Shown in pieces: positions 1 through 5,345 of a stretch of 6,204 nt of DNA. The translations under genes and the position numbers were made by a program. Origin of the DNA: Bordetella parapertussis (GTDB taxonomy: Bacteria; Cyanobacteriota; Cyanobacteriia; PCC-6307; Cyanobiaceae). The notes below the pieces were generated by a model. That model saw only the letters and a list, made by a program, of their open reading frames with translations, was not told the origin of the DNA and did not search any database. The stretch covers positions 1-6,204 of the forward strand of contig CALPMR020000185.1 of NCBI GenBank assembly GCA_943324725.2, in the 5' to 3' direction. Each line of letters starts with the position of its first letter. The stretch's first letter is position 1.

Positions 1-137
1 ATCGCCCAGGCCAAGGAGTTTGCGGTGGTGGCATCACCCCATGGGGTCTGGGTGACATCAAATGTCGCTGCCGAGGCGGGTATGGCAGAGACTGAGGTTG
101 CTAGCAAGGCCAGAAGGGTTGCGGATGCCTTGAACAT
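1..137 (-). CDS. Secreted beta-helix-type protein, N-terminus only (runs off left edge)
   Basis: On the minus strand an ATG at 137-135 opens a frame that stays open for 45 codons to the edge. The protein begins MFKASATLLALLATSVSA, a short basic start and a hydrophobic core typical of a Sec signal peptide, with likely cleavage near the ASAA at residues 21-24. The mature start, TFDVTQTPWGDATTANS followed by LAWA, aligns without gaps to residues 33-54 of the protein encoded at 830-2167 (IYTVSDTNWGNTATINS, then FAWAL), with about 10 of 22 identical. In that family this segment leads into the first rungs of a right-handed parallel beta-helix, so this is inferred to be an exported paralogue of that protein, transcribed away from it. 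No Shine-Dalgarno is evident. An AT-rich patch at about 141-165, with TATAAA on the minus strand at 153-148, lies just upstream but is very close to the ATG. Most of the gene is outside the window. Confidence 0.72.
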   Translation of the reverse strand, partial: MFKASATLLALLATSVSAIPASAATFDVTQTPWGDATTANSLAWA

Positions 138-447
138 GCAGAATTTATTTATAGTATTCATCAAACTATCACGTGCCATCCTGCGAATGGCTCAAGCATG
201 TCATCAAAACGCAGGTTGTCTGGACGTCGTGACAGCAGTTGCCTGCTGTTCGTCCAATCGAAGCCGCCGGTTGGCTGCTCGCACTTCCACAGGCCTTCGG
301 GCTCTGCCTGTCGTGCTCTTCGCTCGGGTCAGCTTCCACTTCTCCTGGTCAGCGCCGATCCGGGGCCTGACGCCAGACGATGGCCGTGATCCCCGTGGCC
401 GCGCCAGCACCCGCGAGCAGAACGCTGATCGGTAGCAGGAAGAACGG
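138..447. other. Stretch without a convincing gene between divergent secreted genes
   Basis: The part nearest 137 is AT-rich and may hold the leftward gene's promoter. The rest is GC-rich and contains the hairpin at 221-256. Several frames are open by composition, but none has a start with a ribosome site or a protein-like sequence along its length. A minus-strand frame at 462-349 encodes a hydrophobic run (FFLLPISVLLAGAGAATG) like a single membrane helix, but it has only a CTG start and may be the remnant of a small membrane protein. Confidence 0.5.
221..256. repeat. Interrupted hairpin (6 + 7 bp stem, TTGC loop)
   Basis: Outer arms TGGACG (221-226) and CGTCCA (251-256) are perfect complements. 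Inner arms ACAGCAG (232-238) and CTGCTGT (243-249) are also perfect complements around a TTGC loop. A bulge of five bases on the left and one on the right separates the two stems. Neither side is followed at once by a T-run. It could be a terminator lacking a U-tract, a protein-binding site or a structured leader element. Confidence 0.45.
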
Positions 448-702
448 TTGTCGGAGCAGCGATCATCAAGCCTATGGTCGTCGCGACATGATGGTGATGC
501 CGCCTCCGCACCCGGCCCGATTCAGGCGGCTCAAGTCATGGAGGACTGCATTGTTGAGGACTGGCCAGGTAAGCAGCCGGGTGATCTTGCCGTTGTCTCT
601 GTCGCGCTGACCGGGGAAAGCTTCAGCGAGGCTGTCACCCTGACCCTGGCTCAGTATGGTGAAGACACCTTGATTCATCACCTTGAATGGGTACGACCAT
701 GA
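448..702 (+). CDS. Hypothetical small protein, possibly the tail of a decayed gene
   Basis: The frame opens at a TTG (448), and an internal ATG at 538 gives a 54-residue version, MEDCIVEDWPGKQPGDLAVV onward. The second half looks like real protein, mixed in composition and with ordinary codon use, while the first 30 codons look like non-coding sequence. The 3' end is the best evidence: its TGA at 700-702 overlaps the ATG at 699 of the next frame as ATGA, a usual sign of two co-translated genes. No Shine-Dalgarno is visible before either start. I do not recognise the family. The short length and lack of a proper start suggest the 3' end of a gene whose front has been lost, but a genuine small protein from ATG 538 is possible. 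Confidence 0.35.
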   Translation: MSEQRSSSLWSSRHDGDAASAPGPIQAAQVMEDCIVEDWPGKQPGDLAVVSVALTGESFSEAVTLTLAQYGEDTLIHHLEWVRP

Positions 703-899
703 GTCGTTTTTCAGGCATCATTGCAGCCACGGTCGCGCTCCTCGGAGCATTGGCTTTTGATGCTCCTGTGCGTGCCCAGTCCGTCTCCGCCGATGCGCTG
801 ATCAAAGCCAAGACCAACTGCCTCCCATCTTGTTGCGATCCCGGTTTCCCCTTTTCAGCCTGCGCTCCTTCACGGCTCTCGCGGCTCTGCCCCTGCTGA
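699..899 (+). pseudogene. Truncated secreted protein: signal peptide and first residues only
   Basis: From ATG 699 (or ATG 687, three codons longer plus an extra Met) the frame gives MSRFSGIIAATVALLGALAF, then DAPVRAQSVSADALIKAKTN. The first part is a clean signal peptide ending in VRAQ, and the next residues look like the N-terminus of a mature exported protein. After residue 40 or so the character changes to a Cys/Pro/Ser-rich run that is the beta-helix gene read in another frame, and a TGA ends it at 897-899. I infer that the 5' end of a secreted-protein gene has been cut at about 815-830 by the arrival of the beta-helix gene or by a deletion. Its start overlaps the stop of the frame at 448-702 (ATGA). 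Translation of this remnant could bring ribosomes to the TTG at 830. I recall similar starts in small exported picocyanobacterial proteins but could not check this. Confidence 0.5.
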
Positions 900-2167
900 T
901 GGGAACCCGGCCGGTCTGCGCTGCCATCTACACGGTGAGCGATACCAACTGGGGAAACACCGCCACGATCAACAGCTTCGCCTGGGCCCTGGCTCAAGCC
1001 AACAACAATCTCGGGGCCGACACGATCAGCATCACGCCCGGCCTGGCGATCAATGTGGATGACGCCACGGCCGAACCTGGAGGCTGGCTGACCACGATCA
1101 GCGAGGCCTTCACCATCGAGGGCAACGGCGCCACCCTGGTCGGCAATCCCAGCTTCGTGGGCAGTGGAGGCACCCTCCATACCAAAACCAATGTCGATGT
1201 CTTCAGGCCGGGCTTCGACTTCCTGACCCAGAAGGCGTTTTCCTTCGGCAGGGTGGAACCAGGGATCTCCCTGAGCATCCATGCGCTCAATAGCGATGGC
1301 CTTAATGGCTACCTGCAGCTGGGCGATGGTTCCACGGCCAGCCTCAGCGATGCCGCAGCCCGCAACAGCGTGAGCTACGGACAGCTGGTGCCCCGCTCCG
1401 TTTTCGAAGCCAAGGCCGACTCCACCCTCAACCTCAGCCAGGTGGCGCTGGAGCGCATCAATCCTGAGCTCTTCGGCATTGGTCCGGCCTGGGCAGGCGC
1501 GATTAGTGGGGTGAATGCCACCCTCAACATGGTGCGCAGCTCGATCAGCCAGGCGGCAGCGGCAGTCGGGGCCGTGGTCTGGAGTGGCGGTGAGGCCAAT
1601 GTGGTGTCGTCGCTGATCAGCGAATCGGGCGGTCTCTCGGTGTCTGACGACACCAAGCCGGGCGTGATGAATCTGGTCAACAGCCTGGTCAGGGTGTCGG
1701 CCCAGAATTCCAACATTCAGCGACTGCAGGCGTTCGCGGGCGGTGAACTCAACATCACTGCCTCCTCGATTCTTCAGGACGTTCTCTACAACACTGACTA
1801 CACCCCCACCCAATGCAACAGCGATCCCTATGCCTGCGCCGGCAAACCGCTCACCGCTTTTGACGGCGGCAAGATCACACTCAAGCAGAGCTATGTCTCG
1901 TTGATCAACGCTCAAGATGGGCTTATTCCTGCTGGTGTGCCGTCCTATTCCAATGAACTGTTCGGCCCATCCAACGCAGGTTCTCTCGTGGCCCTTGATG
2001 CCGTGTGGCTGCAGACCACGTCAAACCAGAGCGCGGCAGATCTGCAGACCCTGTTTGGCAACCCCAGCCTGCTCACCAATGGCATCCCCCTCACCCTGGA
2101 GGATTTCGGTGGTGGCGTCAGCGGCTATTACCCCTTGCCTGGAGGCGCCTATGTCAGACCCAGCTGA
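830..2167 (+). CDS. Secreted right-handed parallel beta-helix protein
   Basis: The 445-residue product starts at TTG 830. This start is chosen because it yields a full signal peptide (MLRSRFPLFSLRS, then the hydrophobic TALAALPLLMG, cleavage near VCAA at 29-32). The in-frame ATG at 899 would remove most of it. Residues 33-68 (TVSDTNWGN to NNNLGADTISI) match the capping start common in bacterial beta-helix proteins of the form SLRQAI..AN..GADTI. Rung-like repeats follow, each a small residue, alternating hydrophobics with Asn, then Ser: STLNLSQVALERI (198), ATLNMVRSSISQA (230), GEANVVSSLISES (254), GVMNLVNSLVRVS (278), GELNITASSILQD (305), GKITLKQSYVSLI (347), GSLVALDAVWLQT (384). Two cysteines (329, 336) could pair. 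It ends GGAYVRPS without a membrane anchor or sorting signal. Such folds serve as surface-layer, adhesive or polysaccharide-acting proteins; no catalytic motif is evident, so no enzyme role is claimed. No Shine-Dalgarno precedes the TTG. Confidence 0.85.
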   Translation: MLRSRFPLFSLRSFTALAALPLLMGTRPVCAAIYTVSDTNWGNTATINSFAWALAQANNNLGADTISITPGLAINVDDATAEPGGWLTTISEAFTIEGNGATLVGNPSFVGSGGTLHTKTNVDVFRPGFDFLTQKAFSFGRVEPGISLSIHALNSDGLNGYLQLGDGSTASLSDAAARNSVSYGQLVPRSVFEAKADSTLNLSQVALERINPELFGIGPAWAGAISGVNATLNMVRSSISQAAAAVGAVVWSGGEANVVSSLISESGGLSVSDDTKPGVMNLVNSLVRVSAQNSNIQRLQAFAGGELNITASSILQDVLYNTDYTPTQCNSDPYACAGKPLTAFDGGKITLKQSYVSLINAQDGLIPAGVPSYSNELFGPSNAGSLVALDAVWLQTTSNQSAADLQTLFGNPSLLTNGIPLTLEDFGGGVSGYYPLPGGAYVRPS

Positions 2168-2419
2168 CTCCAGAACCAGTGCCTGGCTTGTCGTGCCCTG
2201 AGGGGCCCAGAAACCCAGGAGCAACATCTCCCAGGCAAAGGCGGAGTCAGCACGACAGGCCGAGCCAGGCGGGGCGAGCAAGCCTCCCCCCCGCGAGAGC
2301 TCCAGTTGCCGCATCAGCCAGAGCTCCACGGCCTCGAACGTGTCGCGGAGCAGGTTTGCGGTTCCCGACGGCTGAAACCAGGAGACCACCGAGGCAAGAG
2401 GCGAACGGTCAGGGATCAA
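2168..2419 (-). pseudogene. Possible leftward gene remnant
   Basis: The minus frame from TTG 2419-2417 is open to 2021. The part outside the beta-helix gene reads IPDRSPLASVVSWFQPSG, then TANLLRDTFEAVELWLMRQL, with codons such as CTG CTC CGC GAC ACG TTC GAG GCC that look like real coding sequence. The frame is closed by TAA immediately upstream of the TTG, an in-register neighbour ATGAGTAACAATGCT sits one frame away, and the downstream end runs 147 bases antisense into the beta-helix gene. A seven-C run at 2286-2292 is a possible slippage site. I infer at most a broken gene fragment. I do not recognise the family, and chance openness in GC-rich DNA is a real alternative. Confidence 0.25.
2181..2270. 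repeat. Imperfect inverted repeat downstream of the beta-helix gene
   Basis: The left arm at 2181-2196 (GCCTGGCTTGTCGTGC) is complementary to the right arm at 2250-2270 (GCACGACA, then GGCCGAGCCAGGC), with a few extra bases in the right arm and about 53 bases between. The inner 7 bp (GTCGTGC/GCACGAC) and outer 7 bp (GCCTGGC/GCCAGGC) are perfect. It starts 14 bases after the beta-helix stop, so it could act in 3'-end formation, but there is no T-run. Confidence 0.4.
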
Positions 2420-2480
2420 GCATTGTTACTCATTGAGGCGGAAGGGTGCGCTTGAGTGATATGGAGCGCAGCAATAAACC

Positions 2481-2669
2481 ATGACCATCCAGCCCGGAAC
2501 CCTGATCAGCCTCTGCCAGAAGCCAGGAGCCACCTATCAAGTCGTGAATCTCGACGACTGTTCCGATTGTGTGTGGGTGAGGCGTTGGCCCCTTGATATC
2601 CACCGCTCGCCGACTTTTGCCGTCCAGAGTGCGGAGATCAGGCCGCTGCTTGCGGAGGCAAATCGATGA
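2481..2669 (+). CDS. Small conserved-looking hypothetical protein, 62 residues
   Basis: ATG 2481 begins MTIQPGTLISLCQKPGATYQ and continues VVNLDDCSDCVWVRRWPLD. The pattern of short strands with PGT, PGATYQVV and VWVRRWPL resembles small beta-barrel-like proteins I recall as hypothetical in picocyanobacteria, but I cannot name a family or function. Cys27 and Cys30 form a CxxC, which might bind metal or be redox active, though a lone CxxC is weak evidence. There is no signal peptide or membrane segment, so it should be cytoplasmic. A GGAG at 2463-2466 is 14 bases before the ATG, rather far for a ribosome site. Its stop overlaps the start of the next small gene as ATGA, so the two are probably one transcription unit and translated together. 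No clear promoter was found in the 60 bases upstream. Confidence 0.75.
   Translation: MTIQPGTLISLCQKPGATYQVVNLDDCSDCVWVRRWPLDIHRSPTFAVQSAEIRPLLAEANR
2654..2658 (+). promoter_or_regulatory. Shine-Dalgarno GGAGG for the 40-residue gene
   Basis: GGAGG lies within the last codons of the upstream gene, seven bases before ATG 2666. Its ideal sequence and spacing are the main reason for calling the short frame that follows. Confidence 0.75.
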
Positions 2670-2788
2670 TTACGCCGCTGGCTGCCGTTCTGAATCGTCT
2701 GCTCTGCCAGGCCTGGAAGACCGTGTTGTGGGGCGTGTTGATCGCCGCTGTCGCTGAGTGGTGCGGCATGGAGTTCGGCAACGCCTGA
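2666..2788 (+). CDS. 40-residue hydrophobic small protein, coupled to upstream gene
   Basis: ATG 2666 overlaps the TGA of the upstream gene (ATGA) and is preceded by GGAGG with a seven-base gap, so initiation here looks strong. The product begins MITPLAAVLNRLLCQAWKTV, then LWGVLIAAVAEWCGMEFGNA, ending at TGA 2786-2788. Residues 5-14 and 19-32 are hydrophobic, the second long enough for a short membrane-inserting or membrane-lying helix, with Arg11 and Lys18 between them. Two cysteines (14, 33) flank that helix. This suggests a small membrane-associated partner of the 62-residue protein, which is inference. No family is recognised; size alone would hide it from most gene callers. A short hairpin, ACGCC-TGA-GGCGT at 2781-2793, covers the stop codon. 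Confidence 0.6.
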   Translation: MITPLAAVLNRLLCQAWKTVLWGVLIAAVAEWCGMEFGNA

Positions 2789-3203
2789 GGCGTCAGCAGG
2801 GGGGCAGGCGGCCTGAAGGCACCGGGTTTCTGCCGATCGAAGACGGATGCCGACGACCCATCCCGTGCCCGTGCCTCCGGATGCCCCGCCGATGGGAATG
2901 TGCCCTGGCCAGGACGGCCAGGGCAATCACCTCTGGGGAAGCGACCGTCTCAAGGCGGGTCACGAATCCACCGCCCGAAAGCCGGTTGGATGGACGTGGG
3001 CTGAGCTTGACGGACCTGCAGGCAGACATCGCTGAGCTCGTTGCCGTTCGCGTCGCGGAGCCGCTGGCCGCCGTCGCGTCGCCAGGGTCGTTCCATGCAG
3101 GCCTTCCGGCCGATCCCAACGGATAATGTGGTCTGAACCCAGCCCAACTAGTCAGTTTTGAACAACGGACTCTTCTCGTCTCGCTTGGACATGGCGGGAT
3201 CCC
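2789..3203. other. GC-rich stretch without a confident gene
   Basis: All six frames are long-open here because of composition. Plus-frame pieces such as GNHLWGSDRLKAGHESTA (within 2847-3035) and, one frame off, LTDLQADIAELVAVRVAEPL (3001-3060, stopping at 3126) look protein-like, as does a minus-strand piece RLRDANGNELSDVCLQV (in 2950-3147). They overlap each other, and none has a ribosome site and an uninterrupted frame. The simplest reading is a decayed gene or non-coding spacer. The hairpin at 2901-2925 lies here. The last 75 bases are less GC-rich and probably form the leader of the membrane-protein gene; TTGAAC at 3158-3163 resembles a -35 box, but no matching -10 is seen. Confidence 0.45.
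2901..2925. repeat. Perfect 10-bp hairpin, five-base loop
   Basis: TGCCCTGGCC (2901-2910) and GGCCAGGGCA (2916-2925) are exact complements around AGGAC. The stem is very stable and stands 112 bases after the stop of the 40-residue gene. No T-run follows on either strand, so it is not a textbook intrinsic terminator. It may still end the small operon's transcript, protect a 3' end, or bind a protein. Confidence 0.6.
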
Positions 3204-3208
3204 AGGAG
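3204..3208 (+). promoter_or_regulatory. Shine-Dalgarno AGGAG that fixes the membrane-protein start
   Basis: AGGAG ends five bases before ATG 3214. The in-frame GTG at 3208 overlaps this site and so cannot use it, which makes ATG 3214 the likely start. Confidence 0.8.
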
Positions 3209-3213
3209 TGAGC

Positions 3214-4842
3214 ATGCAGCCGACGGAAGAATCGAGCCTGGTTGGTTTGTCGCGAGACAGGCAGGCCGCCGACCCTGGGCGATGGTCGGCTCTGCCAGCC
3301 GCACTTCGCTCCCGCGTCACCCTCCACTGGGGGCTTCTGTTTCTTGTGGTCTTCCTCTCCATCCACTGGCAGGAGGTGACCTCCCCGACCTATGACGTCG
3401 ATGACTGGGTTCTGATCGGCAAACCGATCAAACAGGCCTATGAGAGCCGTCCTGCTTGGGATGTGATCTATGGCCTGCTATTCCAGAACGCTTTCTCTCC
3501 CTTCTTCGGCTGGCTGATTGCAGCGGCCTCCCTGTTCTCGATCGCAGCCTGCCTGCCGTTATTCCTGCCCTCTCTTGCGCCAGCGTGGATTTTTCTCGCT
3601 GCATTGTTGATCTCGCTCCACACCTATCTGCTGGATCTTTTCAACTTTGGCTTCGCCATCGGTCTGTATCTTCTTCCAGCAGCGCTATCGCTCTGGGGTG
3701 GTGTGTTGATGGCCTACAACCCCTGCCCACCGCTGCTGGGTCACCGCAGGTACGACGCCGTTGTTGGGGTAGCGATGGTGGCCTTTTCAATCGGAATTTA
3801 TCAGCCAACGGCCATGCTCGCGGTGCTGTTGCTCGCCTTCGACGCCTTGGGCCGCAGCCTCGGCACGATTCGCCCGGCCCGCGGCAGCTGGTTGCGTCTT
3901 GTGGGGGGGCTGCTGCTCGGCTTGCTGGTTTATGGCGTCACCGCTCGCTTGGCGATCATCGGCCATGTGCCCGATTACCGCACCGGATTGGCCAGCTTTT
4001 CCTTTTTCCTGGTGAAGCTGAAATCCATCGGTGCCTATCGGGATGTCTATGCCACCAACGTGGCTCTGCTCTGGAGGCCGGCCCAGATCCTGCTCACCAG
4101 TGTCTTTCTGCTGATGCTGCTATGGCTGAGCATCCACCTCTGGCGCACAGTCCCAGAGGCTGAAGGCCGCCGGCATCGTCTCGGACTGCTCTGGGTGTCA
4201 GCTGGTTGGTGCATTGTTTCCCCCTTCCTGCTCTACAACGTGCTTCAGGCCGGCTTCCCGGGCCGCGCCTTCTCCCTAGGCAACGTCGGCATCGTTGGCT
4301 TCAGCGTGATCGCTCTGGCCTGGCTGGCGGCTCAGTCCGGGTCCCGTCCAGCCAGGCCCCGGATCTTCACCCAGGCCCTGGTGAGTTTGCTGATCGTCGG
4401 CTACGTGATTCCCCAAGCCGCCTATGCATCGCGGATCTGGGAGCTGGCCCAGCTGCTTGAGCGACGCGACACGGCGATGGCAGAGGCGATCGCCGCCGAC
4501 GTGCGTTCGCTCTCCAGATCCAACCCCCAGCTGCCACCCCAGCCCTTCCGCCTGTTCGGCACGAGTGAACGCAATCAGTCCTTTCCGCACTGGAGCAGTG
4601 TCGGTGAGTCCGCATTCCGAGCCAGTTGGAGCATCCAGGCGATCTTCCAGCAGCTGCTGGGCCTTGAGGTCGAGCACCTCCGTTCCGGCAGCGAAGGGAC
4701 TCCCGCTTCCGTGGACCGGAGCAAGCTGCCTGCCTGCGGCGCCTGGCCCGCTGCCGATGCGGTCGTTCCCTACCAAGGGCGCTGGCTGGTCTGCCTGGAG
4801 AGCAATCCTGCCACCTCAAGCCCTACTGATCTCCGGCCTTAG
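3214..4842 (+). CDS. Polytopic membrane protein, GtrII-like glucosyltransferase family
   Basis: The 542-residue protein has a soluble N-terminus of about 37 residues and about ten membrane helices, at roughly 38-53, 96-118, 121-139, 143-168, 180-209, 225-249, 289-310, 322-344, 355-372 and 385-404, then a soluble tail of about 135 residues. After the first helix is TYDVDDWVLIGKP (from residue 59). An acidic pair in the first outer loop is the usual catalytic or metal site of GT-C-type enzymes and of the phage/bacterial GtrII family (Glucos_trans_II), which moves glucose from a polyprenyl-phosphate carrier onto surface polysaccharide. Family membership is judged from topology, length and this motif, and the sugar and acceptor are unknown. 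The tail is probably on the outer face and has Cys in LPACGAW and WLVCLES that could form a disulfide. It stands alone in its direction and converges on the broken hydrolase, overlapping that frame's last 20 bases. Other polyprenol-dependent glycosyltransferases of the GT-C fold are the main alternative. Confidence 0.72.
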   Translation: MQPTEESSLVGLSRDRQAADPGRWSALPAALRSRVTLHWGLLFLVVFLSIHWQEVTSPTYDVDDWVLIGKPIKQAYESRPAWDVIYGLLFQNAFSPFFGWLIAAASLFSIAACLPLFLPSLAPAWIFLAALLISLHTYLLDLFNFGFAIGLYLLPAALSLWGGVLMAYNPCPPLLGHRRYDAVVGVAMVAFSIGIYQPTAMLAVLLLAFDALGRSLGTIRPARGSWLRLVGGLLLGLLVYGVTARLAIIGHVPDYRTGLASFSFFLVKLKSIGAYRDVYATNVALLWRPAQILLTSVFLLMLLWLSIHLWRTVPEAEGRRHRLGLLWVSAGWCIVSPFLLYNVLQAGFPGRAFSLGNVGIVGFSVIALAWLAAQSGSRPARPRIFTQALVSLLIVGYVIPQAAYASRIWELAQLLERRDTAMAEAIAADVRSLSRSNPQLPPQPFRLFGTSERNQSFPHWSSVGESAFRASWSIQAIFQQLLGLEVEHLRSGSEGTPASVDRSKLPACGAWPAADAVVPYQGRWLVCLESNPATSSPTDLRP

Positions 4843-5336
4843 CTGAGCCCCCTACCCCAGCAGCGCTGGCGGTGCCTCTGGAGTGGGTCGAGCCGGTGTT
4901 GGAAAGCCCAGCCGCAGCCGCCAGCAACCCGTCGCTGCGAGCAACCGCTGTGGCCCAGTTCTCGGCCTCACTGCGCCCGGAGCTGCTCTTGGTGGGCTTG
5001 AAACTGTGGTTGCCGCTGGGGATCCACTCCAGCTGCACCCTTGAGGGAAGGGCATAGCTCTCCACCTCGTCCCGCTTGCCGAACGTGTCGCGCTCCCCCT
5101 GCAGGGTCAGGGGCTTGCCGGGCGGTTGGAAGCGATAGCCCAGCCAGAGGCTGCCCTTCACCCCATCGGTGGCGGCGAGCTCATCGATCAGCAGGCTCAT
5201 CGCTGCCATTGTTATGCGCTGGGCGCATGGATTGGCGCTGTATCCCACGATCGGGGCAACCTGGGGCTTGGCCCCGAGTTGGGTCAAGCACCAGCTCGGT
5301 GCTGTTGTCGCCTGCCGCGACGGTTTCGGTGCTCAC
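4823..5336 (-). pseudogene. Broken alpha/beta hydrolase (KANL3/Tex30-like)
   Basis: A GTG at 5336-5334, 9 bases after the SelO stop, starts MSTETVAAGDNSTELVLDP, an apt N-terminus for this family, but that frame then drifts and stops. The rest lies one frame away (open from TTG 5287): SLLIDELAATDGVKGSLWLG, YRFQPPGKP, LTLQGERDTFGKRDEV, LEWIPSGNHSFKPTK and RSEAENWATAV. These match, as I recall the family, GYPFHPPGKP, LQGERDPFG (catalytic Asp), GDHSFKP (catalytic His) and the EAxNW tail. The GxSxGG nucleophile segment that should precede SLLIDELAA is replaced by QRITMAAM, about 80-100 residues between the N-terminus and this point are missing, and roughly 20 residues between PPGKP and LTLQGERD are gone. 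It cannot be an active serine hydrolase as written. The C-terminal 30 residues (Gly/Ser/Ala-rich) are read-through beyond the domain. It probably formed an operon with SelO before decay. An assembly error is the other explanation. Confidence 0.72.
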
Positions 5337-5345
5337 TGCATCGGT

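Noticed and set aside
130..157. TTGAAC...TATAGT as a rightward promoter
   Set aside because: The spacing is 14 bases, too short, and TTGAAC lies within the first codons of the leftward gene. The AT-rich patch fits a leftward promoter better.
25..435. Rightward 136-codon frame at the left end
   Set aside because: Its first third is the antisense of the signal-peptide gene at 137-1, and the rest is low-quality Arg/Ser/Cys-rich sequence with no ribosome site.
349..462. Minus-strand small membrane-helix frame
   Set aside because: It is hydrophobic and plausible, but has no ATG, GTG or TTG start, no ribosome site and only about 37 codons. It is kept as a remark on the intergenic stretch.
635..1915. 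A 426-codon minus-strand frame antisense to the beta-helix gene
   Set aside because: The sequence is rich in Arg, His, Gly and Asp, typical of the reverse of a GC-rich gene. The plus strand has a signal peptide and clear rung repeats over the same bases.
2781..2793. ACGCC-TGA-GGCGT as an intrinsic terminator
   Set aside because: It has only a 5-bp stem, overlaps the stop codon and has no T-run after it.
2793..3362. A 189-codon minus-strand frame across the leader of the membrane protein
   Set aside because: It runs antisense into the well-supported glucosyltransferase-like gene, is Arg/Ser-rich and shows no family motif.
3456..4163. A 235-codon plus frame inside the membrane-protein gene
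   Set aside because: It is an out-of-frame shadow; the overlapping frame has a ribosome site and regular membrane helices.
4276..4819. Minus-strand frames of 150-166 codons antisense to the membrane-protein tail
   Set aside because: They have antisense composition and no motifs, and overlap fully with a real gene.
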